Counted from the first letter of the stretch, positions 18,960-28,675 are shown. The stretch: 64,000 bases of DNA from Pseudocolwellia sp049933045 (GCF_049933045.1 NZ_CP187926.1:744001-808000), one strand, 5' to 3'. Translations and numbers: made by a program. The notes: generated from the sequence alone by a model not told the origin.

Positions 18960-20608
18960 TATTTACTCTCCTTTACTTGCTCAATAGTTTGCTCAGAATT
19001 TACTAATAAAAATTCCATATTTTCTGCCGCTTTTATCGCATTAATAACTGCTTGTGCTTTTTGTTTGGTTTCGTTGGCTTCTGATTGAGGGTCTGAGTCG
19101 TAAACAACACCAGCTCCTGCTTGAACCTGTGCCACACCGTTACTAACAAAAGCTGAACGGATAACAATACAAGTGTCCATTTCACCTTTACCTGTTAAGT
19201 AACCAACAGCGCCACCATAGCTACCACGGCGTTTACCTTCAATATTTCTGATTAATTCTGTGGCTTTAACTTTAGGCGCGCCTGAAAGGGTACCCATATT
19301 CATACATGATTGATAAGCATGCAGAGCATCTAAATCTAAGTCTAAAGTGCCACATACGCGTGAAACTAAATGCATCACATGAGAATATCGATCAACTTTT
19401 AATAAGTCGGCTACATGTCGAGTACCTGGTTGGCTTACGCGTGCGATATCGTTACGAGCTAAATCCACCAACATAATATGTTCAGCTAATTCTTTTTTAT
19501 CTAAATGTAAATCAAGTTCTAAACGGCTATCTAAATCGGGAGAAAAGCTTCCATCAGGGTTAAATCCGCGAGGTCTTGTACCTGCAATAGGGTAAATCTC
19601 AACCTGACGGTTTTTATGTTGATACTTTAATGCTGACTCTGGAGAAGCACCAAACATACAAAAGTCACTGTCTTTTAAGTAAAACATGTAAGGGCTTGGG
19701 TTGCTTTCTTTTAACGATTTGTAGGCGTTAAGAGTATCTGAACAAGGTAAGTTGAAAGAACGAGAAGGTACAACTTGAAAAATGTCACCTGCTTTAATGT
19801 TTTCTTTTAATAAATTTACGTTAGAACAAAACTGCTCATCTGAAATATCGGTATGTACTTCTAGTTCAATACGGTTTGAGGTTTTTTCAGTTTGGTGTGC
19901 TGTATGGTTTTGCGTTAATAAAGCTTTTAACTCGGTAATACGAGTTCTGATCGCTTGATTGCTTTTTTCAACATCAGCACCGGAGAAAATATTACCGATA
20001 ATTTCAGACGTTCGCTTTTCGTGATCAATAACAATCAATGTTTCAGCAAGATAGTAAACGAAATCAGGGCAGGTGTTTTCACCGTCAGCCACATCAGGTA
20101 GTTTTTCACTCATCGACATCATGTCAAAAGCAAATGCACCACCTAAGAATACAGAGAAATCATGAAACTCATCAGCCAGAGCTGGAGCTAAGTCATTAAA
20201 TAAACGCAAACATTGAAAAGGGTTAATCGCTAACAAACGAGACTTTTCATCAAGCTGTTGAGTAACTTCAGGGAAAGTAGCGATTAATTGACTGTCTGTG
20301 CTACTGAGTTCAGCATGTTGCTTTAATGCTTGTTTGGCAAAAGCTAAAGCAGCTAAACCGTTATCCGTTAACACAGTGAATGTTACCGTATTGCCATTGC
20401 ATACTATTTTTAATGCGGCGTGGGTTAATAATAAGCTTTTTAGTTGATGCTTTTTATCAATTTCAGCCGACTCAAGTAAAATGTTGTGGTTATTGTCGCC
20501 ACAAATTTTATGGTAAACCGCTAAAGGATCGGCTTGATAATTTGCGGTATCCGTTAGGGTATGTACTTGACCAATCGTTGATGTATTCATGATTTCTTTG
20601 GTATTCAT
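18959..20608 (-). CDS. trpE: Anthranilate synthase component I
   Basis: 549 residues. The N-terminus carries the LLES element (44-47), part of the tryptophan feedback-binding site known in TrpE. The C-terminal chorismate-binding domain has the PIAGTRPRG, DLARND and SGAPK motifs. It makes anthranilate from chorismate with ammonia from TrpG. Start ATG 20608 has AGGA about 7 nt upstream; a second in-frame ATG is 18 nt later. First structural gene of the operon, about 130 nt after the attenuator. Confidence 0.98.
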   Translation of the reverse strand: MNTKEIMNTSTIGQVHTLTDTANYQADPLAVYHKICGDNNHNILLESAEIDKKHQLKSLLLTHAALKIVCNGNTVTFTVLTDNGLAALAFAKQALKQHAELSSTDSQLIATFPEVTQQLDEKSRLLAINPFQCLRLFNDLAPALADEFHDFSVFLGGAFAFDMMSMSEKLPDVADGENTCPDFVYYLAETLIVIDHEKRTSEIIGNIFSGADVEKSNQAIRTRITELKALLTQNHTAHQTEKTSNRIELEVHTDISDEQFCSNVNLLKENIKAGDIFQVVPSRSFNLPCSDTLNAYKSLKESNPSPYMFYLKDSDFCMFGASPESALKYQHKNRQVEIYPIAGTRPRGFNPDGSFSPDLDSRLELDLHLDKKELAEHIMLVDLARNDIARVSQPGTRHVADLLKVDRYSHVMHLVSRVCGTLDLDLDALHAYQSCMNMGTLSGAPKVKATELIRNIEGKRRGSYGGAVGYLTGKGEMDTCIVIRSAFVSNGVAQVQAGAGVVYDSDPQSEANETKQKAQAVINAIKAAENMEFLLVNSEQTIEQVKESK

Positions 20609-20738
20609 TTTTGTTCCTAGTATTCTAATTTATAAGGGAGTTGTCATCCAGCGTAAATGGGCAAAAGCCACCATATAAACCAACTTTTTACTTTAACTAT
20701 TATCATTTTAATCTCTATTTTCTAAATGTGTAAAACGT

Positions 20739-20766
20739 AAAAAACCCGCTTAGGTAAGCAGGTTTT
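20739..20766 (-). terminator. trp operon attenuator (3:4 terminator)
   Basis: On the minus strand AACCTGCTT, ACCT, AAGCGGGTT, then a U-run. The left arm (20756-20764) can instead pair with AAGTAGGTT at 20812-20820, directly after the leader-peptide stop, with one G-U pair. That segment can also pair with CTAC within the leader coding end. These are the 1:2, 2:3 and 3:4 alternatives of a classical trp attenuator. Confidence 0.93.
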
Positions 20767-20818
20767 TTGGAATATATTTTTCTGTATAATTTACATACAA
20801 ACAATCGCCACAACCTAC

Positions 20819-20875
20819 TTATGTAGAATTATGCCACCACCAAATTAATAAAATAGTTTGTTTTGTTTGTATCAT
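20819..20875 (-). CDS. trpL: trp operon leader peptide
   Basis: An 18-codon ORF, MIQTKQTILLIWWWHNST, with three consecutive Trp codons (TGG) at positions 12-14. It ends at the start of the antiterminator segment. Ribosome stalling at the Trp codons when charged tRNA-Trp is scarce would free segment 2 to pair with segment 3 and let transcription run into trpE. A purine-rich GAAGAAG precedes the ATG. The position, codon content and pairing segments together make this a confident call. Confidence 0.93.
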   Translation of the reverse strand: MIQTKQTILLIWWWHNST

Positions 20876-20938
20876 TATCTTCTTCATCTCAGTAAACTTG
20901 CACATAGGCAAATAAAATCCTCTATAGAAGAACTCATT

Positions 20939-21844
20939 ATGGATGTTATGTCAACCATAGAATCTCAAGACTTTTCAAATTTACGCATTGATTTACATAG
21001 CCATACTAAATTCTCTGACGGCGGGTTAACTCCTCAAGAGCTCATAGAAAGGGCGACTAACTTCCAAATCGATGTTTTAGCGATTACCGACCACGATACG
21101 GTATCGGCCTTAGATATTGCAAATAGTTATATAAGCGAAAAAAAATACGCGTTAAATTTAATCAACGGTATTGAAATATCTACGGCATGGGAAGGCTTCG
21201 AAATACATATTGTCGGCTTGAATATAGACCGAACAAATCCTGCGTTACTTAAGCTTATTGAAAACCAGCAGATTGCTCGAGAAAGTAGAGCGGTCAGTAT
21301 GGGTGAGAAATTAGCTAAATGTGGATTTGAAGGTATTTACGAAAAAGCTAAAGCAATGGCTGACGGTGGGTCTTTAACTCGAGCTCATTTTGCTAAAGTA
21401 TTATTACAACAAGGTAGCATTTCTAAAATGCAGGCCGCTTTTGATAAATATATAGGTAAGGGCAAGCGTGCCTATGTAAAACCTAACTGGTGTACTATTG
21501 AAGAAGCGATAGATGCTATTCATCAAGCTGGCGGCACAGCTGTTATGGCGCATCCAGTAAGATATGACTTATCAACCAAATGGCTTAGACGTTTAGTTAT
21601 TCAATTTAAACAAGAAGGTGGTGACGGTTTAGAGATCGTTCTGCCACAAATGAGTAACGACCAACGACAATTAATGCTAAGCTTTTGTTTAGAATATGAT
21701 TTGCATGCTTCAATGGGATCTGACTTTCATCATCCTCATAATAAATGGAGTGATTTAGGTCGTAACTTACGTATGCCTGAAAAAGCACTCCCTATTTGGT
21801 CGTTATGGCCAGAGAAACTGCAATCTGAAATCCTAAACCGTTAA
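20939..21844 (+). CDS. rnm: PHP-domain phosphoesterase (RNase AM / YciV family)
   Basis: About 301 residues from ATG 20939, with GAAGAA 6 nt upstream; an ATG nine bases later is also possible. The PHP metal-binding motifs are DLHSHTKFSDG, AITDHDT, MAHPVRY and GSDFHHPHN. The family hydrolyses 3',5'-nucleoside bisphosphates and, in E. coli, trims RNA 5' ends as RNase AM. It is divergent from trpL and followed by yciO, the same neighbourhood as in E. coli. Confidence 0.92.
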   Translation: MDVMSTIESQDFSNLRIDLHSHTKFSDGGLTPQELIERATNFQIDVLAITDHDTVSALDIANSYISEKKYALNLINGIEISTAWEGFEIHIVGLNIDRTNPALLKLIENQQIARESRAVSMGEKLAKCGFEGIYEKAKAMADGGSLTRAHFAKVLLQQGSISKMQAAFDKYIGKGKRAYVKPNWCTIEEAIDAIHQAGGTAVMAHPVRYDLSTKWLRRLVIQFKQEGGDGLEIVLPQMSNDQRQLMLSFCLEYDLHASMGSDFHHPHNKWSDLGRNLRMPEKALPIWSLWPEKLQSEILNR

Positions 21845-21867
21845 ACTACAAAAGAATGGAGTAATTT

Positions 21868-22488
21868 ATGAGTCAATTTTTTTATGTTCATCCTGATAAT
21901 CCACAGGGTCGTTTAATGAAGCAAGCAGCAGCCATGATCCATGATGGAGCTGTTGTTGTTTATCCTACAGATTCTGGTTATGCCATTGGTTGTCACATGG
22001 GCGATAAGAAAGCCTTAGAACGTATTTGTAATATAAGAAATTTAGAGAAAAGTCATAACTTCACACTTATTTGTCGTGATCTATCTCAACTTTCTGAATA
22101 TACGCGTGTAGACAATAGTGCATACCGACTACTTAAAAGTAACACGCCAGGGCCTTATACTTTTGTTTTTAAAGGCTCTAAAGAAGTACCTAAACGTTTA
22201 TTAAATCCAAAGCGTAAAACTATAGGTATTCGTGTTCCTGACAACAATATTGCGCAAGCTTTATTGGCTGAAGTAAAAGAACCTATCATGTCGACTACCT
22301 TGATCATGCCTGGTGAAAGTAGAGCTGAATTTGATCCTGAACACATTCGCGATCTTTTAGAACACCAAGTTGATCTTATTATTAATGGTGGTCATTTAGG
22401 CGAGCATCCTACAACGGTTGTCGATTTTTCTGACGGCGATATTAAAATTATTCGAGTAGGTGAAGGCGACCCAAGTCCCTTTGAATAA
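21868..22488 (+). CDS. yciO: YciO, Sua5/YciO/YrdC-family protein
   Basis: 206 residues, the same length as E. coli YciO. The Sua5/YrdC fold is recognisable by VVYPTDSGYAIGC near the N-terminus, RNLEKSHNFTLICRDLSQLS, and TPGPYTFVFKGSKEVPKRL. Family members bind RNA and ATP; YrdC/Sua5 make threonylcarbamoyl-AMP for tRNA t6A, but the YciO role is less certain. It follows the PHP gene by 23 bp with GAATGGAG as ribosome-binding site, so the two are probably co-transcribed. Confidence 0.92.
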   Translation: MSQFFYVHPDNPQGRLMKQAAAMIHDGAVVVYPTDSGYAIGCHMGDKKALERICNIRNLEKSHNFTLICRDLSQLSEYTRVDNSAYRLLKSNTPGPYTFVFKGSKEVPKRLLNPKRKTIGIRVPDNNIAQALLAEVKEPIMSTTLIMPGESRAEFDPEHIRDLLEHQVDLIINGGHLGEHPTTVVDFSDGDIKIIRVGEGDPSPFE

Positions 22489-22547
22489 AGCTTATGGTAG
22501 CGGATTAACTCTTGCAGAAAACTAGCACAAAGATAAACGACGGGAAA

Positions 22548-23354
22548 ATGGTCCAACAGGTTTTACCTTTGGCCATGATCCACGGCGAAGCTTATACTGA
22601 TAAGCCGATTGATTTGTTTATTCCGCCCGATGCCCTCGAAATTATTTTAGAGTCTTTTGAAGGTCCTTTGGATTTACTGCTGTACTTAATTCGTAAACAA
22701 AAATTCAATATTTTAGATTTACCTATAGCTCCTATTACTAAGCAATATATGGTTTATGTCGATTTGATGAAGGACATTAAATTAGAGTTAGCTGCTGAAT
22801 ATTTAGTTATGGCGGCAATATTAGCTGAAATTAAGTCACGCTTATTATTACCTAAACAAACAGTAGAAGACTCTGAAGAAGATCCTCGCGCAGAATTAGT
22901 TAGACGTTTACAAGAATATGAAATAGTAAAACATGCTGCTAACGAGTTAGACCAATTACCACGCTTAGACAGAGATGTATTTATTGGTAATGCTAATGTA
23001 CCTGATAATTTTCAGCCAAGAACGATTGACGCCGATGTCGATTTATCTGATTTGGTTGGTGCATTACAAGATATTATGAAAAGAACAAAAGCGCTGGAAC
23101 ATCATTATATTCAAAAAGAAGCTTTATCAACACGTGAACGAATGACTTATATTCTTAACCAATTACGTAATGTAGAAACCAACAATCCTTATATTGAATT
23201 CAGTAAATTGTTCAATATTAAAGAAGGGCGTCATGGTGTTGTGGTCACTTTTCTCGCTATTTTAGAGTTACTCAAAGACTCATTAATTGAATGTATTCAG
23301 GCGCAAGTGTTTGGACCTATTCAAGTCTCATTAAAAGCACAAGAAAGTGTTTAG
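22548..23354 (+). CDS. scpA: Segregation and condensation protein A
   Basis: About 268 residues. The conserved ScpA start (FEGPLDLLLYLIRKQKFNILDLPI) is followed by LAAEYLVMAAILAEIKSRLLLP and a C-terminal winged-helix kleisin end. ScpA bridges the SMC ATPase heads with ScpB in chromosome condensation. ATG 22548 is preferred with GGGA close upstream; a TTG at 22512 would add 12 residues. It is three bases from scpB. An SMC gene is not in the window. Confidence 0.93.
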   Translation: MVQQVLPLAMIHGEAYTDKPIDLFIPPDALEIILESFEGPLDLLLYLIRKQKFNILDLPIAPITKQYMVYVDLMKDIKLELAAEYLVMAAILAEIKSRLLLPKQTVEDSEEDPRAELVRRLQEYEIVKHAANELDQLPRLDRDVFIGNANVPDNFQPRTIDADVDLSDLVGALQDIMKRTKALEHHYIQKEALSTRERMTYILNQLRNVETNNPYIEFSKLFNIKEGRHGVVVTFLAILELLKDSLIECIQAQVFGPIQVSLKAQESV

Positions 23355-23357
23355 ATA

Positions 23358-23927
23358 ATGGCTTTATTAAATGATGAACAACTTAAATGTTTGATTGAAG
23401 CTGCATTTTTTGTTGCTGATAAACCACTGTCGGTTCAATTACTCAAAAAAACAGTATTAGAACAGCACAATGTATCTAATAAGCGTATAATTGCTCAAAT
23501 TAATGAGCTACGCGCTCATTATCAAAATAGAGGCATTGAATTAGTCAAAGTTGCATCAGGTTATCGCTTTCAAGCCGTAGCCAAATTTAGCAACGAACTC
23601 GCCAATTTATTTAAAGAGCGAGCGCCAAGATACTCAAGAGCACTATTAGAAACACTGTCGTTAATTGCTTACAAACAACCCATAACACGTGGTGCAATTG
23701 AAGATATAAGAGGCGTTGCCGTGAGCAGCGCAATTATGAAAACTTTATTAGAAAGAAACTGGATAGATATAGTAGGATATAAAGAAGTTCCTGGTAGACC
23801 TGTACTATATGCAACTACTCAAGTATTTCTTGATTACTTCTCACTTGAAACATTAAGTGATCTACCTGAACCGCTTTCTATTGAAAAAGTACCGTTAACT
23901 GAATTTACATTATCTGATGACATTTAA
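23358..23927 (+). CDS. scpB: Segregation and condensation protein B
   Basis: 189 residues of two winged-helix domains. LIEAAFFVADKPLS at the start and the diagnostic RALLETLSLIAYKQPITRGAIEDIRGV segment in the second domain identify ScpB. It binds ScpA as a dimer in the condensin complex. Translation is likely coupled to scpA across a 3-bp gap. rluB follows, as in many gammaproteobacteria. Confidence 0.95.
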   Translation: MALLNDEQLKCLIEAAFFVADKPLSVQLLKKTVLEQHNVSNKRIIAQINELRAHYQNRGIELVKVASGYRFQAVAKFSNELANLFKERAPRYSRALLETLSLIAYKQPITRGAIEDIRGVAVSSAIMKTLLERNWIDIVGYKEVPGRPVLYATTQVFLDYFSLETLSDLPEPLSIEKVPLTEFTLSDDI

Positions 23928-24057
23928 TATGATTAACTCATATTAGTTAAAAATATTAACGTCAATAACAGAAACCATAAATTCAACTATTTGAGACAGC
24001 AGCGTAGCAAAAGTGCCAAGCACCCCTTGTGAAGTTACTGACGAACGAGAATTAAAA

Positions 24058-24915
24058 ATGTCTGAAAAACTACAGAAAGTCTTAGCCCGAGCGGGTAAAG
24101 GTTCACGCCGAGAGCTAGAAACCTTCATCAGTGCTGGTCGTATTACCGTAAATGGCAAGGTAGCCTACTTAGGTGACCGCGTTGAAGGTAACGAACAAAT
24201 TAAATTAGATGGTCATCTTGTTAGCATTAAAGCTAAAGAAGACGATTTATGTCGTGTATTAATGTACAACAAGCCTGAAGGCGAAATGTGTACACGTAAA
24301 GATCCAGAAGGTCGTCCAACAGTATTTGACCGATTACCACCATTACAAGATGGTCGCTGGGTTGCTGTAGGTCGATTAGATATTAACACCTCAGGCATGT
24401 TGTTATTTACTACAGATGGTGAATTAGCTAGTCGTTTAATGCATCCATCGAAAAAAGTAGAACGTGAATACGCAGTACGTGTATTTGGCGAAGTAAATGA
24501 AGCAATGCTACAAACACTTCGTGCAGGTGTTAAGTTAGAAGATGGTTTAGCTAAGTTTCAAAAGATCACTTACAAAGGTGGTGAAGGTCGAAATCATTGG
24601 TTCCATGTTGTACTTTCTGAAGGCAGAAACCGTGAAGTAAGACGTTTATGGGAAAGCCAAGAAGTACAAGTAAGTCGCTTGATCCGTGTAAGATATGGCG
24701 ATATGGAAATGAAACGTCAATTACCTTTAGGTGGTTGGACTGAATTAGCATTAAAAGATGTTAACTATTATCGTAAGCTTGTTGATTTACCATTAGAAAC
24801 ACAAAGCAAAGTAAAAGTTGACGAAAAGACAATGGACAACGCTAAAAGTCGTCGTATTCGCCGCTCAGTTAAAAAACATCAAACCAGACAACAAGCGATT
24901 CGTCGCCGTAAGTAA
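24058..24915 (+). CDS. rluB: 23S rRNA pseudouridine synthase RluB
   Basis: About 285 residues from ATG 24058, which has GAGAA upstream. An S4 RNA-binding domain (EKLQKVLARAGKGSRRELE) is followed by the RsuA-family catalytic domain, with the active-site Asp in GRLDINTSGMLLFTTDGEL and the EGRNREVRRLWE motif. The C-terminal tail is very basic (SRRIRRSVKKHQTR). It isomerises U2605 of 23S rRNA in E. coli. RluB versus RluE/RluF is decided by the scpB neighbour and the tail. Confidence 0.92.
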   Translation: MSEKLQKVLARAGKGSRRELETFISAGRITVNGKVAYLGDRVEGNEQIKLDGHLVSIKAKEDDLCRVLMYNKPEGEMCTRKDPEGRPTVFDRLPPLQDGRWVAVGRLDINTSGMLLFTTDGELASRLMHPSKKVEREYAVRVFGEVNEAMLQTLRAGVKLEDGLAKFQKITYKGGEGRNHWFHVVLSEGRNREVRRLWESQEVQVSRLIRVRYGDMEMKRQLPLGGWTELALKDVNYYRKLVDLPLETQSKVKVDEKTMDNAKSRRIRRSVKKHQTRQQAIRRRK

Positions 24916-25067
24916 ATTTCTGTAGGCGTTTATTAAGTTGTCATAAAGTTCTGTCACCATTAATAAACGTCTTCAACCAGTGTTGTTATCATCTAACACC
25001 CAATTGATTAATTCATGCTAAGTCATCAAACGTTAATTTATTGGTCTAATTACTCTCAAGGTTTTCC

Positions 25068-26225
25068 GTGGAAAAAATAATAAAAAGACAGTACGTTCAA
25101 GATTATTCTACTCTGGTTGAATTGTGCAATATATTAGAGAAATCAACGTACTTAGCGATAGATACAGAATTTGTACGTACTCGAACACTTTATCCTAAAT
25201 TAGGTTTGTTACAGGTTAGCGATGGCGATATTATTGCCTTAATTGACCCTGTAACTATCGAAGATTTATCGCCTTTTTGGGCGTTAATGACCAATGAAAA
25301 AATCTGTAAAGTGCTACATGCTTGTTCTGAAGATTTAGAAGTATTCCTTACAGCAGCAAACTGCAAACCTGTTAACTTAATTGATAGTCAAATTTTAATG
25401 GCGTTTTTAGGTCATGGGTTATCGCTGGGTTACGCTGCTACAGTGCAACACTTCACAGGTGTTGAGTTAGATAAGTCTGAATCTAGAACTGATTGGATCA
25501 AACGACCTTTAACTGAACGTCAAAAAACCTATGCCGAAGCTGATGTTGAATACCTACATCAAATTTTCCCTAAGATTCTTGAACTTGTTAAAGAGGCTGG
25601 TTGGTTAGAGGCTGCGCAACAAGAAACTCAATTAATGATAGATCGTAAGTTTTCGCCTATAGATGAAAACTTAATGTACCTAAACATTAAAATGAATTGG
25701 AAACTAAATGCTGAGCAGCTTAATGGCTTAAAATATTTAGCTTCATGGCGTTATCAGCAAGCGCAAAAAAGAGATATGCCATTAGGCTTTATTGCTAAAG
25801 ACCATACTTTAATTGCTATAGCGCAGCGTAATCCTATTAGTGTAGGTGCTATGTTAGGTATTGAAGGTATCGAAGTTTTAGACGTAAAGCACAAAGGTAA
25901 AGCTATGTTACAAGTGCTTAGCCAAGCGAACAAAGTGCCTGAAAGTGAGTATCCTCAAGTGATTATTCGCTTAGACGAATATCCTGCCTATAAGCAAATA
26001 TTCAAGCACGTAAAAACCTTTGTAATTGCCGAGGCGAAAGCGGCTGACTTATTACCTGAGAACTTAGCGTCTAAAAAACAAATTAATCAATTTTTAAGTT
26101 GGCATTTCAAAATTAATAACGCTGAGAATGATTTAAGTGCTGTTGATATTTTAAATGGCTGGCGCTTAGAGCTGTTTGGTAAAAAGTTACAAGCTTTTGC
26201 TAATAACGACTTTAAGTCGGCGTAA
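25068..26225 (+). CDS. rnd: Ribonuclease D
   Basis: 385 residues from GTG 25068, with AAGG upstream. The DEDDy 3'-5' exonuclease motifs are AIDTEFVRTRT (Asp32, Glu34), LHACSEDLEVF and the EADVEYLHQIF motif with its Tyr. An HRDC domain follows (about 205-290, LKYLASWRYQQAQKRDMP). RNase D trims tRNA and other stable RNA 3' ends. YcgL follows, as in many relatives. Confidence 0.95.
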   Translation: MEKIIKRQYVQDYSTLVELCNILEKSTYLAIDTEFVRTRTLYPKLGLLQVSDGDIIALIDPVTIEDLSPFWALMTNEKICKVLHACSEDLEVFLTAANCKPVNLIDSQILMAFLGHGLSLGYAATVQHFTGVELDKSESRTDWIKRPLTERQKTYAEADVEYLHQIFPKILELVKEAGWLEAAQQETQLMIDRKFSPIDENLMYLNIKMNWKLNAEQLNGLKYLASWRYQQAQKRDMPLGFIAKDHTLIAIAQRNPISVGAMLGIEGIEVLDVKHKGKAMLQVLSQANKVPESEYPQVIIRLDEYPAYKQIFKHVKTFVIAEAKAADLLPENLASKKQINQFLSWHFKINNAENDLSAVDILNGWRLELFGKKLQAFANNDFKSA

Positions 26226-26405
26226 TTGTTTCTTTATTCAGGCACTAGCTATTCTCGCTTTCATTATTTTTAGCCTAGTTCTTCTGAATAAATTAGTTAC
26301 AAATACACACATACTTTACGTCAATTAACATGAAAGTGACTTATTTGGCGTGTTATATTCTCAATATTGATAATTTATATTATTCATAAATTGTAGGTTT
26401 TAATC

Positions 26406-26696
26406 ATGTTGTGCACCATTTATAAAAGCCCTAAAAAAGCTCAAACATATTTATTTGTTAGTAAGAGAAACGATTTTTCTGGTGTACCTGAGGCATTAAT
26501 GTCGGTATTTGGTAAACCAACTTTAGTTACCGTAATGAACCTTGCGGATAAAACAAAACTCGCTATGGCAGATATTAATGCAGTGAAAGAGAAGTTGAAG
26601 GATCAAGGCTACTATTTACAGTTACCACCTCCTCAAGAAAACATGCTAGATCAACATAAAATAGACATGAAAAAAGCAAAACAGGTTAATGACTAA
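26406..26696 (+). CDS. YcgL-domain protein
   Basis: 96 residues, beginning MLCTIYKSPKKAQTYLFVSKRNDFSGVPEALMSVFGKP, the standard opening of the small YcgL (DUF709) family. The domain fills nearly the whole protein. No catalytic motif is apparent and the function is not known. It lies between rnd and a lytic transglycosylase gene, whose start follows closely. Confidence 0.9.
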   Translation: MLCTIYKSPKKAQTYLFVSKRNDFSGVPEALMSVFGKPTLVTVMNLADKTKLAMADINAVKEKLKDQGYYLQLPPPQENMLDQHKIDMKKAKQVND

Positions 26697-26786
26697 TTAA
26701 TAAAAGGAATTTTATTTGTGAAACTAACATCATTATTTAAACAAAATAGCTCTTCAATTTTATCAAATGCTTTAGTGAGGACAATT

Positions 26787-27815
26787 ATGCTAAAAACTAT
26801 TATTCTTAGCGGCGCTATATTATTCACTGGTTACGCTACAGCAAATGATGCTGTTGCAGAAAAGCCTAGCTTTGAAGCTTATATTGAAGCAATAAAAGTA
26901 GAAGCACTTGAAAAAGGTTATACGCCTGAAATTATCGAGAGTAGCTTCAAAAGCGTAACTTTTCATAAACGTGCTGTAAAAGCAGATAAAAGTCAGCCAG
27001 AAAATGTTGAAACGCTAGACACTTATTTACCAAAACGTGTACCTCTTTGGAAAATTGAACGTGCGCGTAGCGAATACAAAAAGCATGAAAAACTATTAAC
27101 TGAAGTCGGCGCTAAATATGGTGTACAACCGCGTTTTATTGTTGCCTTATGGGGACTTGAAACCAACTTTGGTAAAATTATGGGTAACTATAACGTTATC
27201 TCAGCTTTATCAACTATGGCTTATGAGGGTCGCAGAGAAGTCTTCTTTAAAAAGCAATTATGGGCAGCACTAACTATTTTACAAGAAGGTCATATTTCAA
27301 TTAAGGATATGAAAGGTTCTTGGGCTGGCGCTATGGGACAAAATCAATTTATGCCAACATCTTTTCTTAGCTATGCAGTAGATGGTGATGGCGACGGTAA
27401 AAAAGATATATGGGGAAATTACGCCGATGTTTTTTCTTCAATGGCTAATTACCTTAAAAATGAAAAATGGAACGGCGACCTAACATGGGGACGCCAAGTA
27501 AAACTTCCTGAAGGTTTTGATACTGCTTTAGCTATTCCTAAAAATACAGGTAGCCGAGCAAATTGGTTAAAAGCTTGGAGCAAAACAGAAAAAACACTCG
27601 CACAATGGCAAGCATTAGGTGTTAGACGTACAGATGGTACTAATTTACCTGAAGCTGACTTAACCGCTGCGTTAGTTTTTCCTGATGACGCTAACGGCAG
27701 AGCATATTTAGCTTACGACAACTACAAAAGCTTAATGCATTGGAATCTAAGCTACTACTTTGTAAGTTCTGTAGGGCATCTATCTGACCGCATTAAATTT
27801 CCACCAATAGATTAA
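26787..27815 (+). CDS. Lytic murein transglycosylase, MltB family
   Basis: About 342 residues from ATG 26787, chosen because AGGA lies 5 nt upstream and a normal signal peptide follows (MLKTIILSGAILFTGYATA). A GTG at 26718 would add 23 residues. The catalytic Glu lies in ALWGLETNFG, with SWAGAMGQNQFMPTSF and DGDGDGKKDIWGNYADVF downstream, both typical of MltB. It cleaves peptidoglycan glycan strands, forming 1,6-anhydromuramic ends. No lipobox is seen, so it is probably a soluble periplasmic form. Confidence 0.92.
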   Translation: MLKTIILSGAILFTGYATANDAVAEKPSFEAYIEAIKVEALEKGYTPEIIESSFKSVTFHKRAVKADKSQPENVETLDTYLPKRVPLWKIERARSEYKKHEKLLTEVGAKYGVQPRFIVALWGLETNFGKIMGNYNVISALSTMAYEGRREVFFKKQLWAALTILQEGHISIKDMKGSWAGAMGQNQFMPTSFLSYAVDGDGDGKKDIWGNYADVFSSMANYLKNEKWNGDLTWGRQVKLPEGFDTALAIPKNTGSRANWLKAWSKTEKTLAQWQALGVRRTDGTNLPEADLTAALVFPDDANGRAYLAYDNYKSLMHWNLSYYFVSSVGHLSDRIKFPPID

Positions 27816-27829
27816 CGTCTATTTTAGAT

Positions 27830-27870
27830 AAGCGCTTGGGCTAAGTAGTGTTAGCACAAGCGCTTTTCTT
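27830..27870 (+). terminator. Intrinsic terminator after the transglycosylase gene
   Basis: AAGCGCTTG and CAAGCGCTT form the outer stem, GCTAA and TTAGC the inner stem, then TTTTCTTTG. The rest of the gap to 28138 shows no gene; it ends with GAGAGTAGAGAAGAG before the ycgN start. Confidence 0.85.
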
Positions 27871-28138
27871 TGTTTATTTACACGTAATGGCCTGTTGTTA
27901 CGTGTATAGTCCCTGATAAAATTACCTTCGTGAATAGGTAAGTTTATAGAGCTTAAACTACACTCAATGTTAGGTTAAGCATCTTAATAAATAAACAACC
28001 TGTATATTCGCTAAAATTAGTAACTAACAATAAGCGCGTAGTTAAACCTGTTTTATAAAACGTAAAAGGTAACACTCGCTAATAACAAGTTAGAACAATT
28101 TCATATATTGTATTCAAAAAGAGAGTAGAGAAGAGCGC

Positions 28139-28675
28139 ATGCCAAAGAAATCAGCAAAGGTTGTTAAGCCAGTAGTAACACCTTTTTGGGAAAACAAAAC
28201 CCTGTCAGAAATGTCTCGAACTGAATGGGAATCTTTGTGTGATGGTTGCGCTAAATGTTGTTTAAATAAGTTTATTGATGACGAAACAACAGATGAGTCA
28301 ACTGAGCTTTTACCGACAGATCATATTCAAGAAGGTGAGCAAATTCATTACTCGAATATTGCCTGTTTTTTACTTAATGAAAAATCATGTCAATGCACTA
28401 AATACGCAGAGCGCACAACCCTTGTACCTGATTGCGTGCGTTTAACACAAGACAATTTAGATGGTGTGTTTTTTATGCCACCAAGTTGTACTTACCGACG
28501 CTTACAAGAAGGTCGTGGGATACCTTCTTGGCATCCATTACTTCATAAAGGTAAAAAAACGGCTATGCATAATGCAGGTATGTCGGTTAGAGGAAAAATA
28601 GTTAAAGATGACGATATTAGTATTGTTAACTTTGAAGATTATATTGTTTCTTGGCCTTTAGAGGATATCGATTAA
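28139..28675 (+). CDS. YcgN family cysteine cluster protein (UPF0260)
   Basis: 178 residues. It carries the family cysteine cluster CDGCAKCC near residues 36-43, then further cysteines (IACFLL, CQCTKY, PDCVRL, PSCTYR) consistent with a metal or iron-sulfur site. E. coli ycgN lies next to ycgL, and the two are also close together here. The biochemical role is not established. The start is supported by the purine-rich AGAGAAGAG upstream. Confidence 0.9.
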   Translation: MPKKSAKVVKPVVTPFWENKTLSEMSRTEWESLCDGCAKCCLNKFIDDETTDESTELLPTDHIQEGEQIHYSNIACFLLNEKSCQCTKYAERTTLVPDCVRLTQDNLDGVFFMPPSCTYRRLQEGRGIPSWHPLLHKGKKTAMHNAGMSVRGKIVKDDDISIVNFEDYIVSWPLEDID

